Shown in pieces: positions 16,545-24,170 of a stretch of 41,994 bases of DNA. A program made the position numbers and the translations under genes. The first letter of the stretch is position 1. Each line of letters begins with the position of its first letter. The notes beneath the pieces are model-generated. The model was not told the DNA's origin. It searched no databases and worked only from the letters and a program-made list of their open reading frames with translations. The DNA is from CAYSDL01 sp964429875 (GTDB lineage: Bacteria; Fidelibacterota; Marinisomatia; SCGC-AAA003-L08; D37C17): assembly GCA_964429875.1 (NCBI GenBank), contig CAYSDL010000011.1:1-41994 (forward strand), read 5' to 3'.

Positions 16545-18143
16545 CTATCTTAAAACTTCCCCTTCAAATTTATTTAATACATTCATAAAGAGGGGATGAT
16601 CTTCATCTTTTTTATTTGAGGTATTTTTTTCTTCTGTTTTTTGCAAATCTCCTGCAATTAATTCAACAGTGATTTTTTGCTTTAACAAATCTAAAAATGT
16701 TTTCTCTATCAATGTAATATCATTGATTAAACTTTTGAACGCAAATTTGCTAATATTATTAACTTTAACGATTAATTTATTAGATTCATAATTTTCTATT
16801 AATGAATCAGATAAAAAATTGGCAGTCTTTGAGTTCAAACCCCCAACAACTTTTAGGACTTTTAACCAAATAGCTTCAATTTCTTCTAAAGTATTTTTTT
16901 TGATTTCTTTGTCTTCAGATTTTTGGGTATCCTTACAATCTGTTTTTCCCTCTTCTGAATGCACAATGGCTTCTTTTTTAAATGTGATATTTTTATTTTG
17001 AGCTTTTAAGTTTGGACCTTCATTGATATCATTATTTTTTATCTTAGAACTATCAGAATTTTTCTGATTAATATTATTATTTTCATTTTCTATTTTTTTT
17101 TCAATTTTTGATGACTCTTCAAATATAAAATTCGAGATATCGACCATTTTATCTAAATGTGACAATTTTAACATTAAAGCTTCAAAAGCAATTCTAGGTT
17201 GAACAGAATTTTTAATTGATGCTTGAAATTTTAATGTAATATCAATTATTCTAAGTAGATCAATTTCATCTACATCTACATTACATGCATTCTTTTCTTG
17301 AGATGAAGACGAAATAATTTTACTTAAAAGCTTATTGAAGCTTTTAATAAATTCATCTATGGACACACCTCTAGAAAGAACCTCTTTTATTAAATCAAAC
17401 ATTTTAGCACTTTCTTTTCTTCCAATTAGTCTTAATAATTCTAAGCATTTACTTTCCTCAACTAAACCTAAATGACTTTTCATTACATTAAGAGTCAAAT
17501 CATTACTGCAAAGGCAAATCATTTGATCTAATAAACTTAAGGCATCTCTCATGCTGCCTTCTGATCTATCTGCAATAACTTCTAAACAGTTAACTTCATA
17601 GTTAATTTTTTCTTCTTTCAACACTTTCTCAAGTTGATTACATATATCTGCGTTTGATATTCGTTTAAAATCATATCTTTGTGTTCTAGATAAAATAGTT
17701 GTTGGTATTTTATGCGATTCAGTTGTGCAAAGAATAAATACTACATGATCTGGAGGTTCTTCAAGGGTTTTTAACAATGCATTAAAAGCTTCTTTTGTAA
17801 GCATATGGACTTCATCAATTATATAAATTTTATACTTGCCATGACTTGGAGCATAATTAACATTATCATTGATATTTCTGATCTCATCAATACCTCTATT
17901 TGATGCAGCGTCCATCTCTATCACATCGAATGATTCATTTAAATCCTGTATTCCATTCAATTCTTTAGCTAGGATTCTTGCTGTAGTAGTTTTTCCAACA
18001 CCACGAGGACCAGAAAAAGTAAAAGCATGAGCTACTCGATTAAGCTCAATTGCATTAGATAAAGAAATAGTGATATGTTCTTGTCCAATTACTTGTTTAA
18101 ATGAAGCTGGTCGCCATTTTAATGATAATACTTTATATGCCAT
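16545..18143 (-). CDS. dnaX: DNA polymerase III subunit gamma/tau
   Basis: The 532-residue clamp-loader ATPase has Walker A G-P-R-G-V-G-K-T (residues 45-52), the Walker B region I-I-D-E-V-H-M-L, sensor 1 and the domain III helices to about residue 345. A low-complexity N/K/S-rich linker and a C-terminal tau-like domain follow. Two oddities stand out. The four-cysteine zinc module expected around residues 63-72 is absent, replaced by a short loop. An A9 run also falls just after domain III with stops in both shifted frames, so a gamma-like product of 350-353 residues could be made. No strong Shine-Dalgarno sequence precedes the ATG. The SRP RNA gene lies directly upstream. Confidence 0.96.
   Translation of the reverse strand: MAYKVLSLKWRPASFKQVIGQEHITISLSNAIELNRVAHAFTFSGPRGVGKTTTARILAKELNGIQDLNESFDVIEMDAASNRGIDEIRNINDNVNYAPSHGKYKIYIIDEVHMLTKEAFNALLKTLEEPPDHVVFILCTTESHKIPTTILSRTQRYDFKRISNADICNQLEKVLKEEKINYEVNCLEVIADRSEGSMRDALSLLDQMICLCSNDLTLNVMKSHLGLVEESKCLELLRLIGRKESAKMFDLIKEVLSRGVSIDEFIKSFNKLLSKIISSSSQEKNACNVDVDEIDLLRIIDITLKFQASIKNSVQPRIAFEALMLKLSHLDKMVDISNFIFEESSKIEKKIENENNNINQKNSDSSKIKNNDINEGPNLKAQNKNITFKKEAIVHSEEGKTDCKDTQKSEDKEIKKNTLEEIEAIWLKVLKVVGGLNSKTANFLSDSLIENYESNKLIVKVNNISKFAFKSLINDITLIEKTFLDLLKQKITVELIAGDLQKTEEKNTSNKKDEDHPLFMNVLNKFEGEVLR
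17083..17101 (-). promoter_or_regulatory. Candidate programmed slippage site in dnaX
   Basis: On the minus strand a run of nine A residues (17093-17101) spans codons 348-351 in the frame GAA AAA AAA ATA. A -1 shift reads AAT AGA AAA TGA and stops after 353 residues. A +1 shift meets TAG at once and stops after 350. The truncated product would hold domains I-III only, like gamma. Thermus thermophilus dnaX is known to use an A9 slippage site for this purpose. Long A runs are common in AT-rich DNA, so chance is possible. Confidence 0.45.
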
Positions 18144-18165
18144 AATAAATTTTAGTTTTAAATTA

Positions 18166-18434
18166 TTCTGTGCACCTCAAATTGAAACTTCTGTTCATAT
18201 AATAATTTATAGAGCCAACTCAACATCAGGATTTTACGGCACACAAATAATATTCTACCGTTGCTTCTTTCCAGATCTGGCGGGTTTCAAATATGATTTA
18301 TTGCGTAAAGCTGAAAGTATCAACATCGCTTTTATAAAAATATTAAATTCAGCAAGCCCCTCAAATTGGATTTCAATCCCGCTATAGCGGATTTCGGGTT
18401 ACAAGGAACCGCTAACTCCCCATCTAGCACAGAA
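18166..18434 (-). ncRNA. ffs: Signal recognition particle RNA, bacterial large type
   Basis: This region of about 269 nt fills the 300-base gap before dnaX. The minus strand holds the domain IV signature CAGATCT-GGAA-AGAAGCA (GGAA tetraloop at 18269-18272), which binds Ffh. Its 5' part carries the Alu-domain sequence GTGCTAGATGGGGAGTTAGC and, further on, ATCCGCTATAGCGGG, typical of the large Gram-positive-type SRP RNA. The ends TTCTGTGC (18427-18434) and GCACAGAA (18166-18173) pair perfectly over 8 bases, fixing the approximate boundaries. SRP RNA next to dnaX is seen in other bacteria. Exact ends and promoter were not determined. Confidence 0.9.
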
Positions 18435-18443
18435 TTTAGAAAA

Positions 18444-18755
18444 TTATTTCTTTTTTATTTTTTCTTCATACTCTGCTATAAAAGTAGGAACATCAGATTC
18501 ACTTTTAATATCAATTCTATCTTTTGATTTCATATCATGATTTTTAAAAGATTCTTCTAATATTGATTTTAAATCAGAATGAAATTCATTAATAGTAGAT
18601 TCTAAGCGCTTTTGAAGTTCATCTAATAAAAACGGACCGTAATCATTACTTAATTTTTCCATTAACTCATCTACTTTTATAAGCAATTCTCCTCTTTTAT
18701 CATTAGCGTTTGATAATGGAGTTTTATTATTAAATGTTTTTTTCTTTATAGCCAT
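18444..18755 (-). CDS. Small charged helical protein of unknown function
   Basis: This 103-residue cytoplasmic protein has no signal peptide. It starts with a basic segment (A-I-K-K-K-T-F-N-N-K), continues with a predicted helix with coiled-coil character (E-L-L-I-K-V-D-E-L-M-E-K-L) and ends in K-I-K-K-K. No family is recognised. It lies 7 bases after a small membrane-protein gene and just before the SRP RNA, apparently within the same transcription unit. The ribosome site is weak. It looks like a real gene because it keeps a clean frame and tight spacing in a compact operon; the function is unknown. Confidence 0.6.
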   Translation of the reverse strand: MAIKKKTFNNKTPLSNANDKRGELLIKVDELMEKLSNDYGPFLLDELQKRLESTINEFHSDLKSILEESFKNHDMKSKDRIDIKSESDVPTFIAEYEEKIKKK

Positions 18756-18762
18756 TTTAAAT

Positions 18763-18948
18763 TTATTTTTTTAGAAATAAAGAACCATATATTGCCATAA
18801 AACAACCTATTCCCATAAATGGGACTGCTAAATATGACAGGTATTCTTTATGACTAAATTCTTTAATATAATAACCCAAAACATATCCAATTGATATACC
18901 TACAAATATTATACCTATAAACGTAATTATGAATGAATTGAATTTCAT
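18763..18948 (-). CDS. Small membrane protein with two transmembrane helices
   Basis: This 61-residue protein consists of two hydrophobic helices (about residues 5-26 and 37-57) joined by a short polar loop, with a basic end K-K. The ATG at 18948 is chosen; a TTG three codons upstream (18957) is possible. Glycines spaced G-x3-G-x3-G in helix 1 recall AtpZ/AtpI-type small proteins, but the match is too weak to name it. It lies 10 bases after the FecR-domain gene and 7 before the next small gene. Confidence 0.55.
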   Translation of the reverse strand: MKFNSFIITFIGIIFVGISIGYVLGYYIKEFSHKEYLSYLAVPFMGIGCFMAIYGSLFLKK

Positions 18949-18958
18949 ATATACCAAG

Positions 18959-21016
18959 TTAAAAATTGTAGTTTAAATCTAATCCGAAATTCATTGTACC
19001 ATCTATATTATTATTTGTAAGATTTGAATCATAATATACTTGAGCTAAATTAATTATCAAAGCTAATCTAAATGGCAATTTCACTTCACTTTCAATTCCA
19101 AAAATCATTCTTTGTCGATCTGAAATTTTAGAGAAGAATGTATTTGAAAAATAAATGTTCATATATGATAAATTTCTGATAAACTCATCATTGATTTTTA
19201 AAGAAGTTTCTAAGGTGTAGTATTGTTCATCAGCATTAGAATCTTCAAAGAAAACTGATAGCTTTGAGTGTGTACTTAAATATTTATAAATAGCATATGA
19301 GTATTCGGTTGTAAAACCAAAAACGGGGTAAGGACTATGGCCCTCATTACTAAACAGTACAGGGTATACATCCTTAGGTATTAAATATTCATCTGTAGAA
19401 CCTTCCACCAAAAAATTATCTTCGATTAAATCTATTTGTTTTTGAACTAATGGATATGACAGGTCATCATCCTTATAATACCTTGCTCTATTATATAAAT
19501 ATGTTGAATTAAAATAATTAGGTATAAACGTAGCAGAGTTAATATTAAACGAAAATTTAATTTCATACCTATTATTAATTTTCATACTAACTCCTGGTCC
19601 TTTAATTCCCCAAACTCCTTTTCTCCATTTTAAGTCATTTGATACATTTTCACCATCATAAAATGTGTAGTAAATATAATCGGGATACCAGATGCCTACA
19701 AATTCACTGAAGATATGTATTTCTTTATCAATTTTAGAAATAATTTCATAATCAAAATCAAATTCAACTCCAATTACATTTCTTTTTTTATTAATATTTC
19801 TATTTATTTGATCAGATATTGAAGAGAATTGGTTTAAATCAGCTACGACACCAAAACCAAGGGTTAAAGGAAATTTATGGGAAATATATAAAGAGGTCCT
19901 TGCTCCTAATACGCCTCCAGAGTTAGCAAAATCTCTAAAGCTTGGAATCAATATATCTAAGTCCATAAAATCTCTATCAAATTTATATTTCAAATAAAGT
20001 CCTGAAGCTCTCACAGTAGGTAAATTAATTTGCAAACCAAGATCATTCAATAAGTAACCTTGAGCAAATGAAACATTGTTAATATTTTTTCCAAACGATA
20101 AAGACATTTGGTTATTATTATTATTATAATTGTAATGACCATATGTTCTATCTATTATATCAAATATATCATCCCAATCTTTATTAATTGTATGTCCATC
20201 TAAATTGATATATCCATCTAAATCTACACCAATAAAAAAATTATCTTTTTTATAAAAAGGGTTAATAGAAAATTTAAGATAAGCAGTATCTGATATAATA
20301 CTTGTCCCAAGGCCAAAAGACAAACTATATGGTTCATCTAAACTGGTATTATAAATACGCTGACCATAGATGGGAATTAGATCATCTTTTTTTAATTTAA
20401 TTACATTTTTTTTATTATTTTTATTTGATATTTCACTAATAACATAATCAGGTATCAAACTATAATTAGAACTTTCAACATATCCATCAGAATTATCATA
20501 CAGCGCTAGAATACCTGCTGATATTTTACTTTGTATACTACTTTTAAGATTGAAAATATCAATTGCATTAGCAGTGGAAAAAAAATGATCACCTCTAATA
20601 TAGCTTGTTTCTATCCATATATTATTGTTATCGATAAATATTTGATTATTAGAAGTAAAAACATAAGTTTTTTTTGTTTTATTATAAACATTCTTTATAT
20701 ATATACTACCATTTTCTAATTTTATCTCTCTAGATAATTCATTATCTAAAATTTGAATTGAAGAATTAGAATCAATGCTTAAATATGTTTTTTTATCATT
20801 GAATTGGATTGTGCAAAAAGAATTTTCTTTAGCTTTAATTACATCACCTGAGTAAATGTTTCTTCCTGGTAAGACACTATGAAATTGATTGTAAATGCGA
20901 TCATTTTTTAACAAACAATCACCTTCAACGAAATTGAATGTAGCTATATTATCGTTTGTTTGACTGTAAGTAAGACTAATAAAGAATATTGCTAAAAACA
21001 TTCTAACTATAATCAT
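18959..21016 (-). CDS. FecR-domain exported protein with probable outer-membrane barrel
   Basis: This 685-residue protein has a signal peptide (M-I-I-V-R-M-F-L-A-I-F-F). A FecR-like domain follows (about residues 25-110: F-N-F-V-E-G-D-C-L-L, G-R-N-I-Y-S-G-D-V-I-K, S-S-I-Q-I-L-D-N). The long C-terminal part is rich in alternating aromatic and polar residues and ends in L-N-Y-N-F, as in outer-membrane beta-barrels. The frame stays open 54 bases further upstream, but that would run into the tRNA-Ser region. The ATG at 21016 has AGAGG in front and starts a proper signal peptide. The role is unknown; a FecR domain alone does not prove metal signalling. Confidence 0.75.
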   Translation of the reverse strand: MIIVRMFLAIFFISLTYSQTNDNIATFNFVEGDCLLKNDRIYNQFHSVLPGRNIYSGDVIKAKENSFCTIQFNDKKTYLSIDSNSSIQILDNELSREIKLENGSIYIKNVYNKTKKTYVFTSNNQIFIDNNNIWIETSYIRGDHFFSTANAIDIFNLKSSIQSKISAGILALYDNSDGYVESSNYSLIPDYVISEISNKNNKKNVIKLKKDDLIPIYGQRIYNTSLDEPYSLSFGLGTSIISDTAYLKFSINPFYKKDNFFIGVDLDGYINLDGHTINKDWDDIFDIIDRTYGHYNYNNNNNQMSLSFGKNINNVSFAQGYLLNDLGLQINLPTVRASGLYLKYKFDRDFMDLDILIPSFRDFANSGGVLGARTSLYISHKFPLTLGFGVVADLNQFSSISDQINRNINKKRNVIGVEFDFDYEIISKIDKEIHIFSEFVGIWYPDYIYYTFYDGENVSNDLKWRKGVWGIKGPGVSMKINNRYEIKFSFNINSATFIPNYFNSTYLYNRARYYKDDDLSYPLVQKQIDLIEDNFLVEGSTDEYLIPKDVYPVLFSNEGHSPYPVFGFTTEYSYAIYKYLSTHSKLSVFFEDSNADEQYYTLETSLKINDEFIRNLSYMNIYFSNTFFSKISDRQRMIFGIESEVKLPFRLALIINLAQVYYDSNLTNNNIDGTMNFGLDLNYNF

Positions 21017-21032
21017 ATTATACCTCTTATTG

Positions 21033-21119
21033 CGGAGAGGGGGAGATTCGAACTCCCGATGGACTTTCATCCATACACGCGTTCCAGGCGTGCACCTTAA
21101 ACCACTCGGACACCTCTCC
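21033..21119 (-). tRNA. tRNA-Ser (anticodon GGA)
   Basis: The minus strand folds into an 87-base class II tRNA: acceptor stem GGAGAGG/CCTCTCC, D arm, anticodon arm CGCCTGGAACGCG with anticodon GGA, a long variable arm (TGGATGAAAGTCCA) and T arm GGGAGTTCGAATCTCCC. The discriminator is G, as expected for tRNA-Ser. CCA is not encoded (the next bases are CAA). It reads UCC and UCU codons. Confidence 0.97.
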
Positions 21120-21138
21120 CTACCTTAAATTTAATAAA

Positions 21139-21609
21139 TTATTTAGAAGAATTTTTACTATTTTTCCTTTTTTGTATAAAAAAATCTTTAATAATTGCTT
21201 TACATTCATTTTTCATAATACCAGACTCTATTAATTGCAAATGTCTAGTAAAAAAGAGTTCCTTTTTATTTATTACAGATCTAAAGCCTCTATTAATATC
21301 ACTCACACCAAAATATAAATTATTTATTCTTGAATTAATTATTGCGCCATAACACATAATACAAGGCTCTTTTGTTACATAAAGGCTACAATCATTTAAT
21401 CGCCAATCATTTAATGAGTTAGATGCAGAAGTAATTGCAATTATTTCAGAGTGAGCAGTAGAATCATTTAAACTTTCTACTTGGTTATAACCCCTACCTA
21501 CAATTTTTTCATTTTTAACAATAATTGCTCCAATGGGAACTTCATCATTTTTGTAGGCATTTTCTGCTTGCTTAAACGCATAGTTCATCCATTTTATTTT
21601 ATCATTCAT
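21139..21609 (-). CDS. tadA: tRNA-specific adenosine deaminase TadA
   Basis: TadA converts A34 of tRNA-Arg(ACG) to inosine. The 156-residue protein has the zinc/catalytic motif H53-S54-E55 (most relatives have HAE) and P-C-I-M-C (Cys83, Cys86), followed by F-G-V-S-D and R-G-F-R-S as in TadA rather than cytosine deaminases. Length is normal. It overlaps the end of rsmE by 8 bases. The substrate tRNA-Arg(ACG) is encoded 7.6 kb away in the same strand orientation. Confidence 0.92.
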   Translation of the reverse strand: MNDKIKWMNYAFKQAENAYKNDEVPIGAIIVKNEKIVGRGYNQVESLNDSTAHSEIIAITSASNSLNDWRLNDCSLYVTKEPCIMCYGAIINSRINNLYFGVSDINRGFRSVINKKELFFTRHLQLIESGIMKNECKAIIKDFFIQKRKNSKNSSK

Positions 21610-22324
21610 TTTTACAATGATGAATTATATTTGTAAGATGGCATGCTACAATTCCTGCAGTCTCAGTCCTTAATCTACTTTCACCTAATGAAATTGGATT
21701 AAAACCATAATTTTTGCACAGATCTATTTCGTTTAAAGTAAAATCTCCTTCAGGTCCAATAAGAAAACAAGAATTTTGTTTATTTAATATAGAATTTTTA
21801 TAAAAAAATAGATTTCTTCTATTATTGTTTTCTAAATGACATACAAAACTATTTGGATGCTTGCTTTGGACAATGAAATCTTCAAGGTCTACAATATCAT
21901 TTATTATCGGAACATATGCTTTTAGAGCTTGCTTCATAGCAGTTACTGCCGTTTTATTTAATCTCTCCATTTTAACTGTTCTACGCAGTGACCTTGAACA
22001 ATTAATTAAAGTTATTTCATCTACTCCTATTTCAACAGATTTTTCTACAAACCATTCTAAACGATCATGATTTTTTATTGGAGAAATTGCAATATGCAAA
22101 TAATGATTTCTCTTATTGTAATTTTTATTAATTTGATCAATCTTTATTTTACAGCTTTTTTTATCTATAAAAACCAAATCACCTATATACAAATTTCCTA
22201 AACCATCTACAACATTAATAGTATCACCCATTTTGTGACGCATGACCTTTATGCAATGTCTTGATTCAACATTATCTAATGTTATAATATCATTATCTAT
22301 AATATTTGAAAAGAAAAATTCCAT
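21602..22324 (-). CDS. rsmE: 16S rRNA (uracil1498-N3)-methyltransferase RsmE
   Basis: RsmE is a SPOUT-class enzyme that methylates U1498 of 16S rRNA using S-adenosylmethionine. The 240-residue protein shows the N-terminal PUA-like part (H-C-I-K-V-M-R-H-K-M-G-D) and R-L-E-W-F-V-E-K-S-V-E-I-G-V. The knotted SAM site is G-P-E-G-D-F-T-L-N-E with L-G-E-S-R-L-R-T-E-T-A-G. Its ATG abuts the stop of the upstream phosphodiesterase gene with no gap, and its end overlaps tadA. Confidence 0.95.
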   Translation of the reverse strand: MEFFFSNIIDNDIITLDNVESRHCIKVMRHKMGDTINVVDGLGNLYIGDLVFIDKKSCKIKIDQINKNYNKRNHYLHIAISPIKNHDRLEWFVEKSVEIGVDEITLINCSRSLRRTVKMERLNKTAVTAMKQALKAYVPIINDIVDLEDFIVQSKHPNSFVCHLENNNRRNLFFYKNSILNKQNSCFLIGPEGDFTLNEIDLCKNYGFNPISLGESRLRTETAGIVACHLTNIIHHCKNE

Positions 22325-23521
22325 TTATCTTAAAATTGGTTTTAAAACTTCTAAAGTTCCATCGATATCATTATAAGGCACAATACCAAGCAATTCACAA
22401 AGCATAGGATATATATGAATAAGTTCAAATGTATCAATTGTTATTCCATTTAAAAATTTAGGGCCATGTGCGTAAAAAATAGCATGCATATTTATACTAT
22501 CAGAATCATAACCATGCATTCCATTTACTGGGAGCTCCCCATTATATTTATCAATATGCTTATTTTGATACAACATCCAACCCTCATCTGCAATCAATAG
22601 AAAATCATATAAAGGGTTATGGTAATGCAATTCATTATTATTTTTTGATGAAACAATTGAAACATGCGGAATATTAATTTTACTTGAATTGATACTACCT
22701 ATTTCTTTTTCTCTAACACTCATAATAGGTCCTTTTCCATCTAGAATAGCATTAAAATTAAAATTATCAATATTAATTACTTTATCCTTAGATACATCTA
22801 CCATGCCATGATCACTAACAATAACTACATTAACTTTATTATAAATATCTAATTTTTTTAATGATTTTAAAAGATAGCCTAAAACATCATCAGATATTTT
22901 AATTTGCTTATTAACCTCTTTTGAGTTAGCTCCATAAACATGTCCAGCATGATCTGGCTCATTAAAATATAAGCATACCAACCTTGGTCTTTCTTTAATC
23001 GGAGATTTAAGCCAATCTATAACTTGATTCACTTTAGAATAAGGATCAATTCCAGATTCATAATATTTATAGTATGTAGGATAATATCCGCCTATTTTAG
23101 CCTCAGATCCCACCCAAAAATAAGTTGCAGTAGTAATACCATTTTTTTCTGCTGTAACCCATATTGGCTCTGCGCCATACCATTTTCCATCTCTTACTGT
23201 TTCTTTATTTTTATAGGAATATCTTCCCATAGAAGTATTAAACTCATTACCTAAAATCTTATGTTTATCAGTATAACAACCTGTTGCAATAGAATAGTGA
23301 TTTGGAAATGTAAATGATGGGAATATTGGTTTTAAAGATTTAGCCTTTACTCCTTTTTGTTCTATATAATCAAAATTAGGAGTATAAACACGTTGAGTAT
23401 AATCATATCTAAATCCATCAAATGATACTAAAATTACATATTGGTCTGAATCATTAGACCCAAATAGAAAGAAATGAGTAGATAATATTAAAAATATTAT
23501 ATCTTTAATATTACTCAGCAT
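22325..23521 (-). CDS. Exported type I phosphodiesterase/nucleotide pyrophosphatase (NPP family)
   Basis: This 398-residue alkaline-phosphatase-superfamily enzyme has an N-terminal hydrophobic export signal. Metal-site and catalytic motifs are V-S-F-D-G-F-R-Y-D, P-S-F-T-F-P-N-H-Y-S with the probable Thr nucleophile, N-E-P-D-H-A-G-H, V-S-D-H-G-M and M-H-G-Y. Family members hydrolyse nucleotide or phospholipid phosphodiesters outside the cytoplasm. It overlaps the upstream TPR-like gene by 11 bases and abuts rsmE. With the TonB-dependent receptor two genes upstream it could supply phosphorus or nucleosides; that link is inference. Confidence 0.88.
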   Translation of the reverse strand: MLSNIKDIIFLILSTHFFLFGSNDSDQYVILVSFDGFRYDYTQRVYTPNFDYIEQKGVKAKSLKPIFPSFTFPNHYSIATGCYTDKHKILGNEFNTSMGRYSYKNKETVRDGKWYGAEPIWVTAEKNGITTATYFWVGSEAKIGGYYPTYYKYYESGIDPYSKVNQVIDWLKSPIKERPRLVCLYFNEPDHAGHVYGANSKEVNKQIKISDDVLGYLLKSLKKLDIYNKVNVVIVSDHGMVDVSKDKVINIDNFNFNAILDGKGPIMSVREKEIGSINSSKINIPHVSIVSSKNNNELHYHNPLYDFLLIADEGWMLYQNKHIDKYNGELPVNGMHGYDSDSINMHAIFYAHGPKFLNGITIDTFELIHIYPMLCELLGIVPYNDIDGTLEVLKPILR

Positions 23522-24170
23522 TATTTAATGCCTTATTATATAAAAATTGACAGTCTTTCTCTCCCCAATCTGGCCAATACTGTTTAGCTTTAAAATTTTT
23601 GTAATAATTTAAAGCTTCCTTAAGTAGAGGCATTGCTTTATCTATCCCTCCTCCAAATGCTGAAGGAGTATAAAATTTAGACTGTCCTTCTAAAAAATAA
23701 GGACGTGGATTTGAGGGATAAAAAGCTTTTGACTTTTCAATACTTTTTCCTGATAAGGGACCATACTTCATTCCATTTACCATTGGGTTAATAAATATTT
23801 TACCAACATATATCATTGCTCTTAATGCATGGATCTCTGATAAAGCCAATGAATCAATAGAGTGAACATTCAATCTATCAAATGGAACAAGTATTTCAAA
23901 AGCCTTATCTAAATATAATTCTTTAATATCAGGATCTTCTTGCAACAAACTAATTTCAGTATTACAAAAAGCATAATAATAACTTGAAAGCCAATCAGTC
24001 TTTACTACCTGTGAAATACGATAAAACTGATTAGAAGCTTTTAAAAAATCATCCTCAGATTCACTGGTTCCAAATCGTTCTAAAGCACTATCCATAGCCC
24101 TATAATACTTTTCTGAATATTCAGAACAAATTGGAATACAGATTAATAATATGAATATTAATTTATTCAT
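23511..24170 (-). CDS. Exported TPR-like protein linked to TonB-dependent receptor
   Basis: This 219-residue protein has a short signal peptide (I-F-I-L-L-I-C-I-P-I-C-S) and helical repeats resembling degenerate TPRs (Y-Y-R-A-M-D-S-A-L-E-R-F; A-F-E-I-L-V-P-F-D). The later segment F-Y-T-P-S-A-F-G-G-G-I-D-K-A recalls a family of small exported proteins in Bacteroidetes. The ATG at 24170 forms a TGATG overlap with the receptor gene; an in-frame TTG lies just before it. Translational coupling to the receptor suggests that the two act together. No catalytic motif is seen. Confidence 0.75.
   Translation of the reverse strand: MNKLIFILLICIPICSEYSEKYYRAMDSALERFGTSESEDDFLKASNQFYRISQVVKTDWLSSYYYAFCNTEISLLQEDPDIKELYLDKAFEILVPFDRLNVHSIDSLALSEIHALRAMIYVGKIFINPMVNGMKYGPLSGKSIEKSKAFYPSNPRPYFLEGQSKFYTPSAFGGGIDKAMPLLKEALNYYKNFKAKQYWPDWGEKDCQFLYNKALNNAE

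Noticed and set aside
18070..18387. Open frame of 105 codons on the plus strand
   Set aside because: It lies antisense to the dnaX start and the SRP RNA, and has no recognisable protein features.
21017..21070. Extended N-terminus of the FecR-domain protein
   Set aside because: The extension runs into the tRNA-Ser gene and would place a polar segment before a clear signal peptide; the ATG at 21016 has a good ribosome site.
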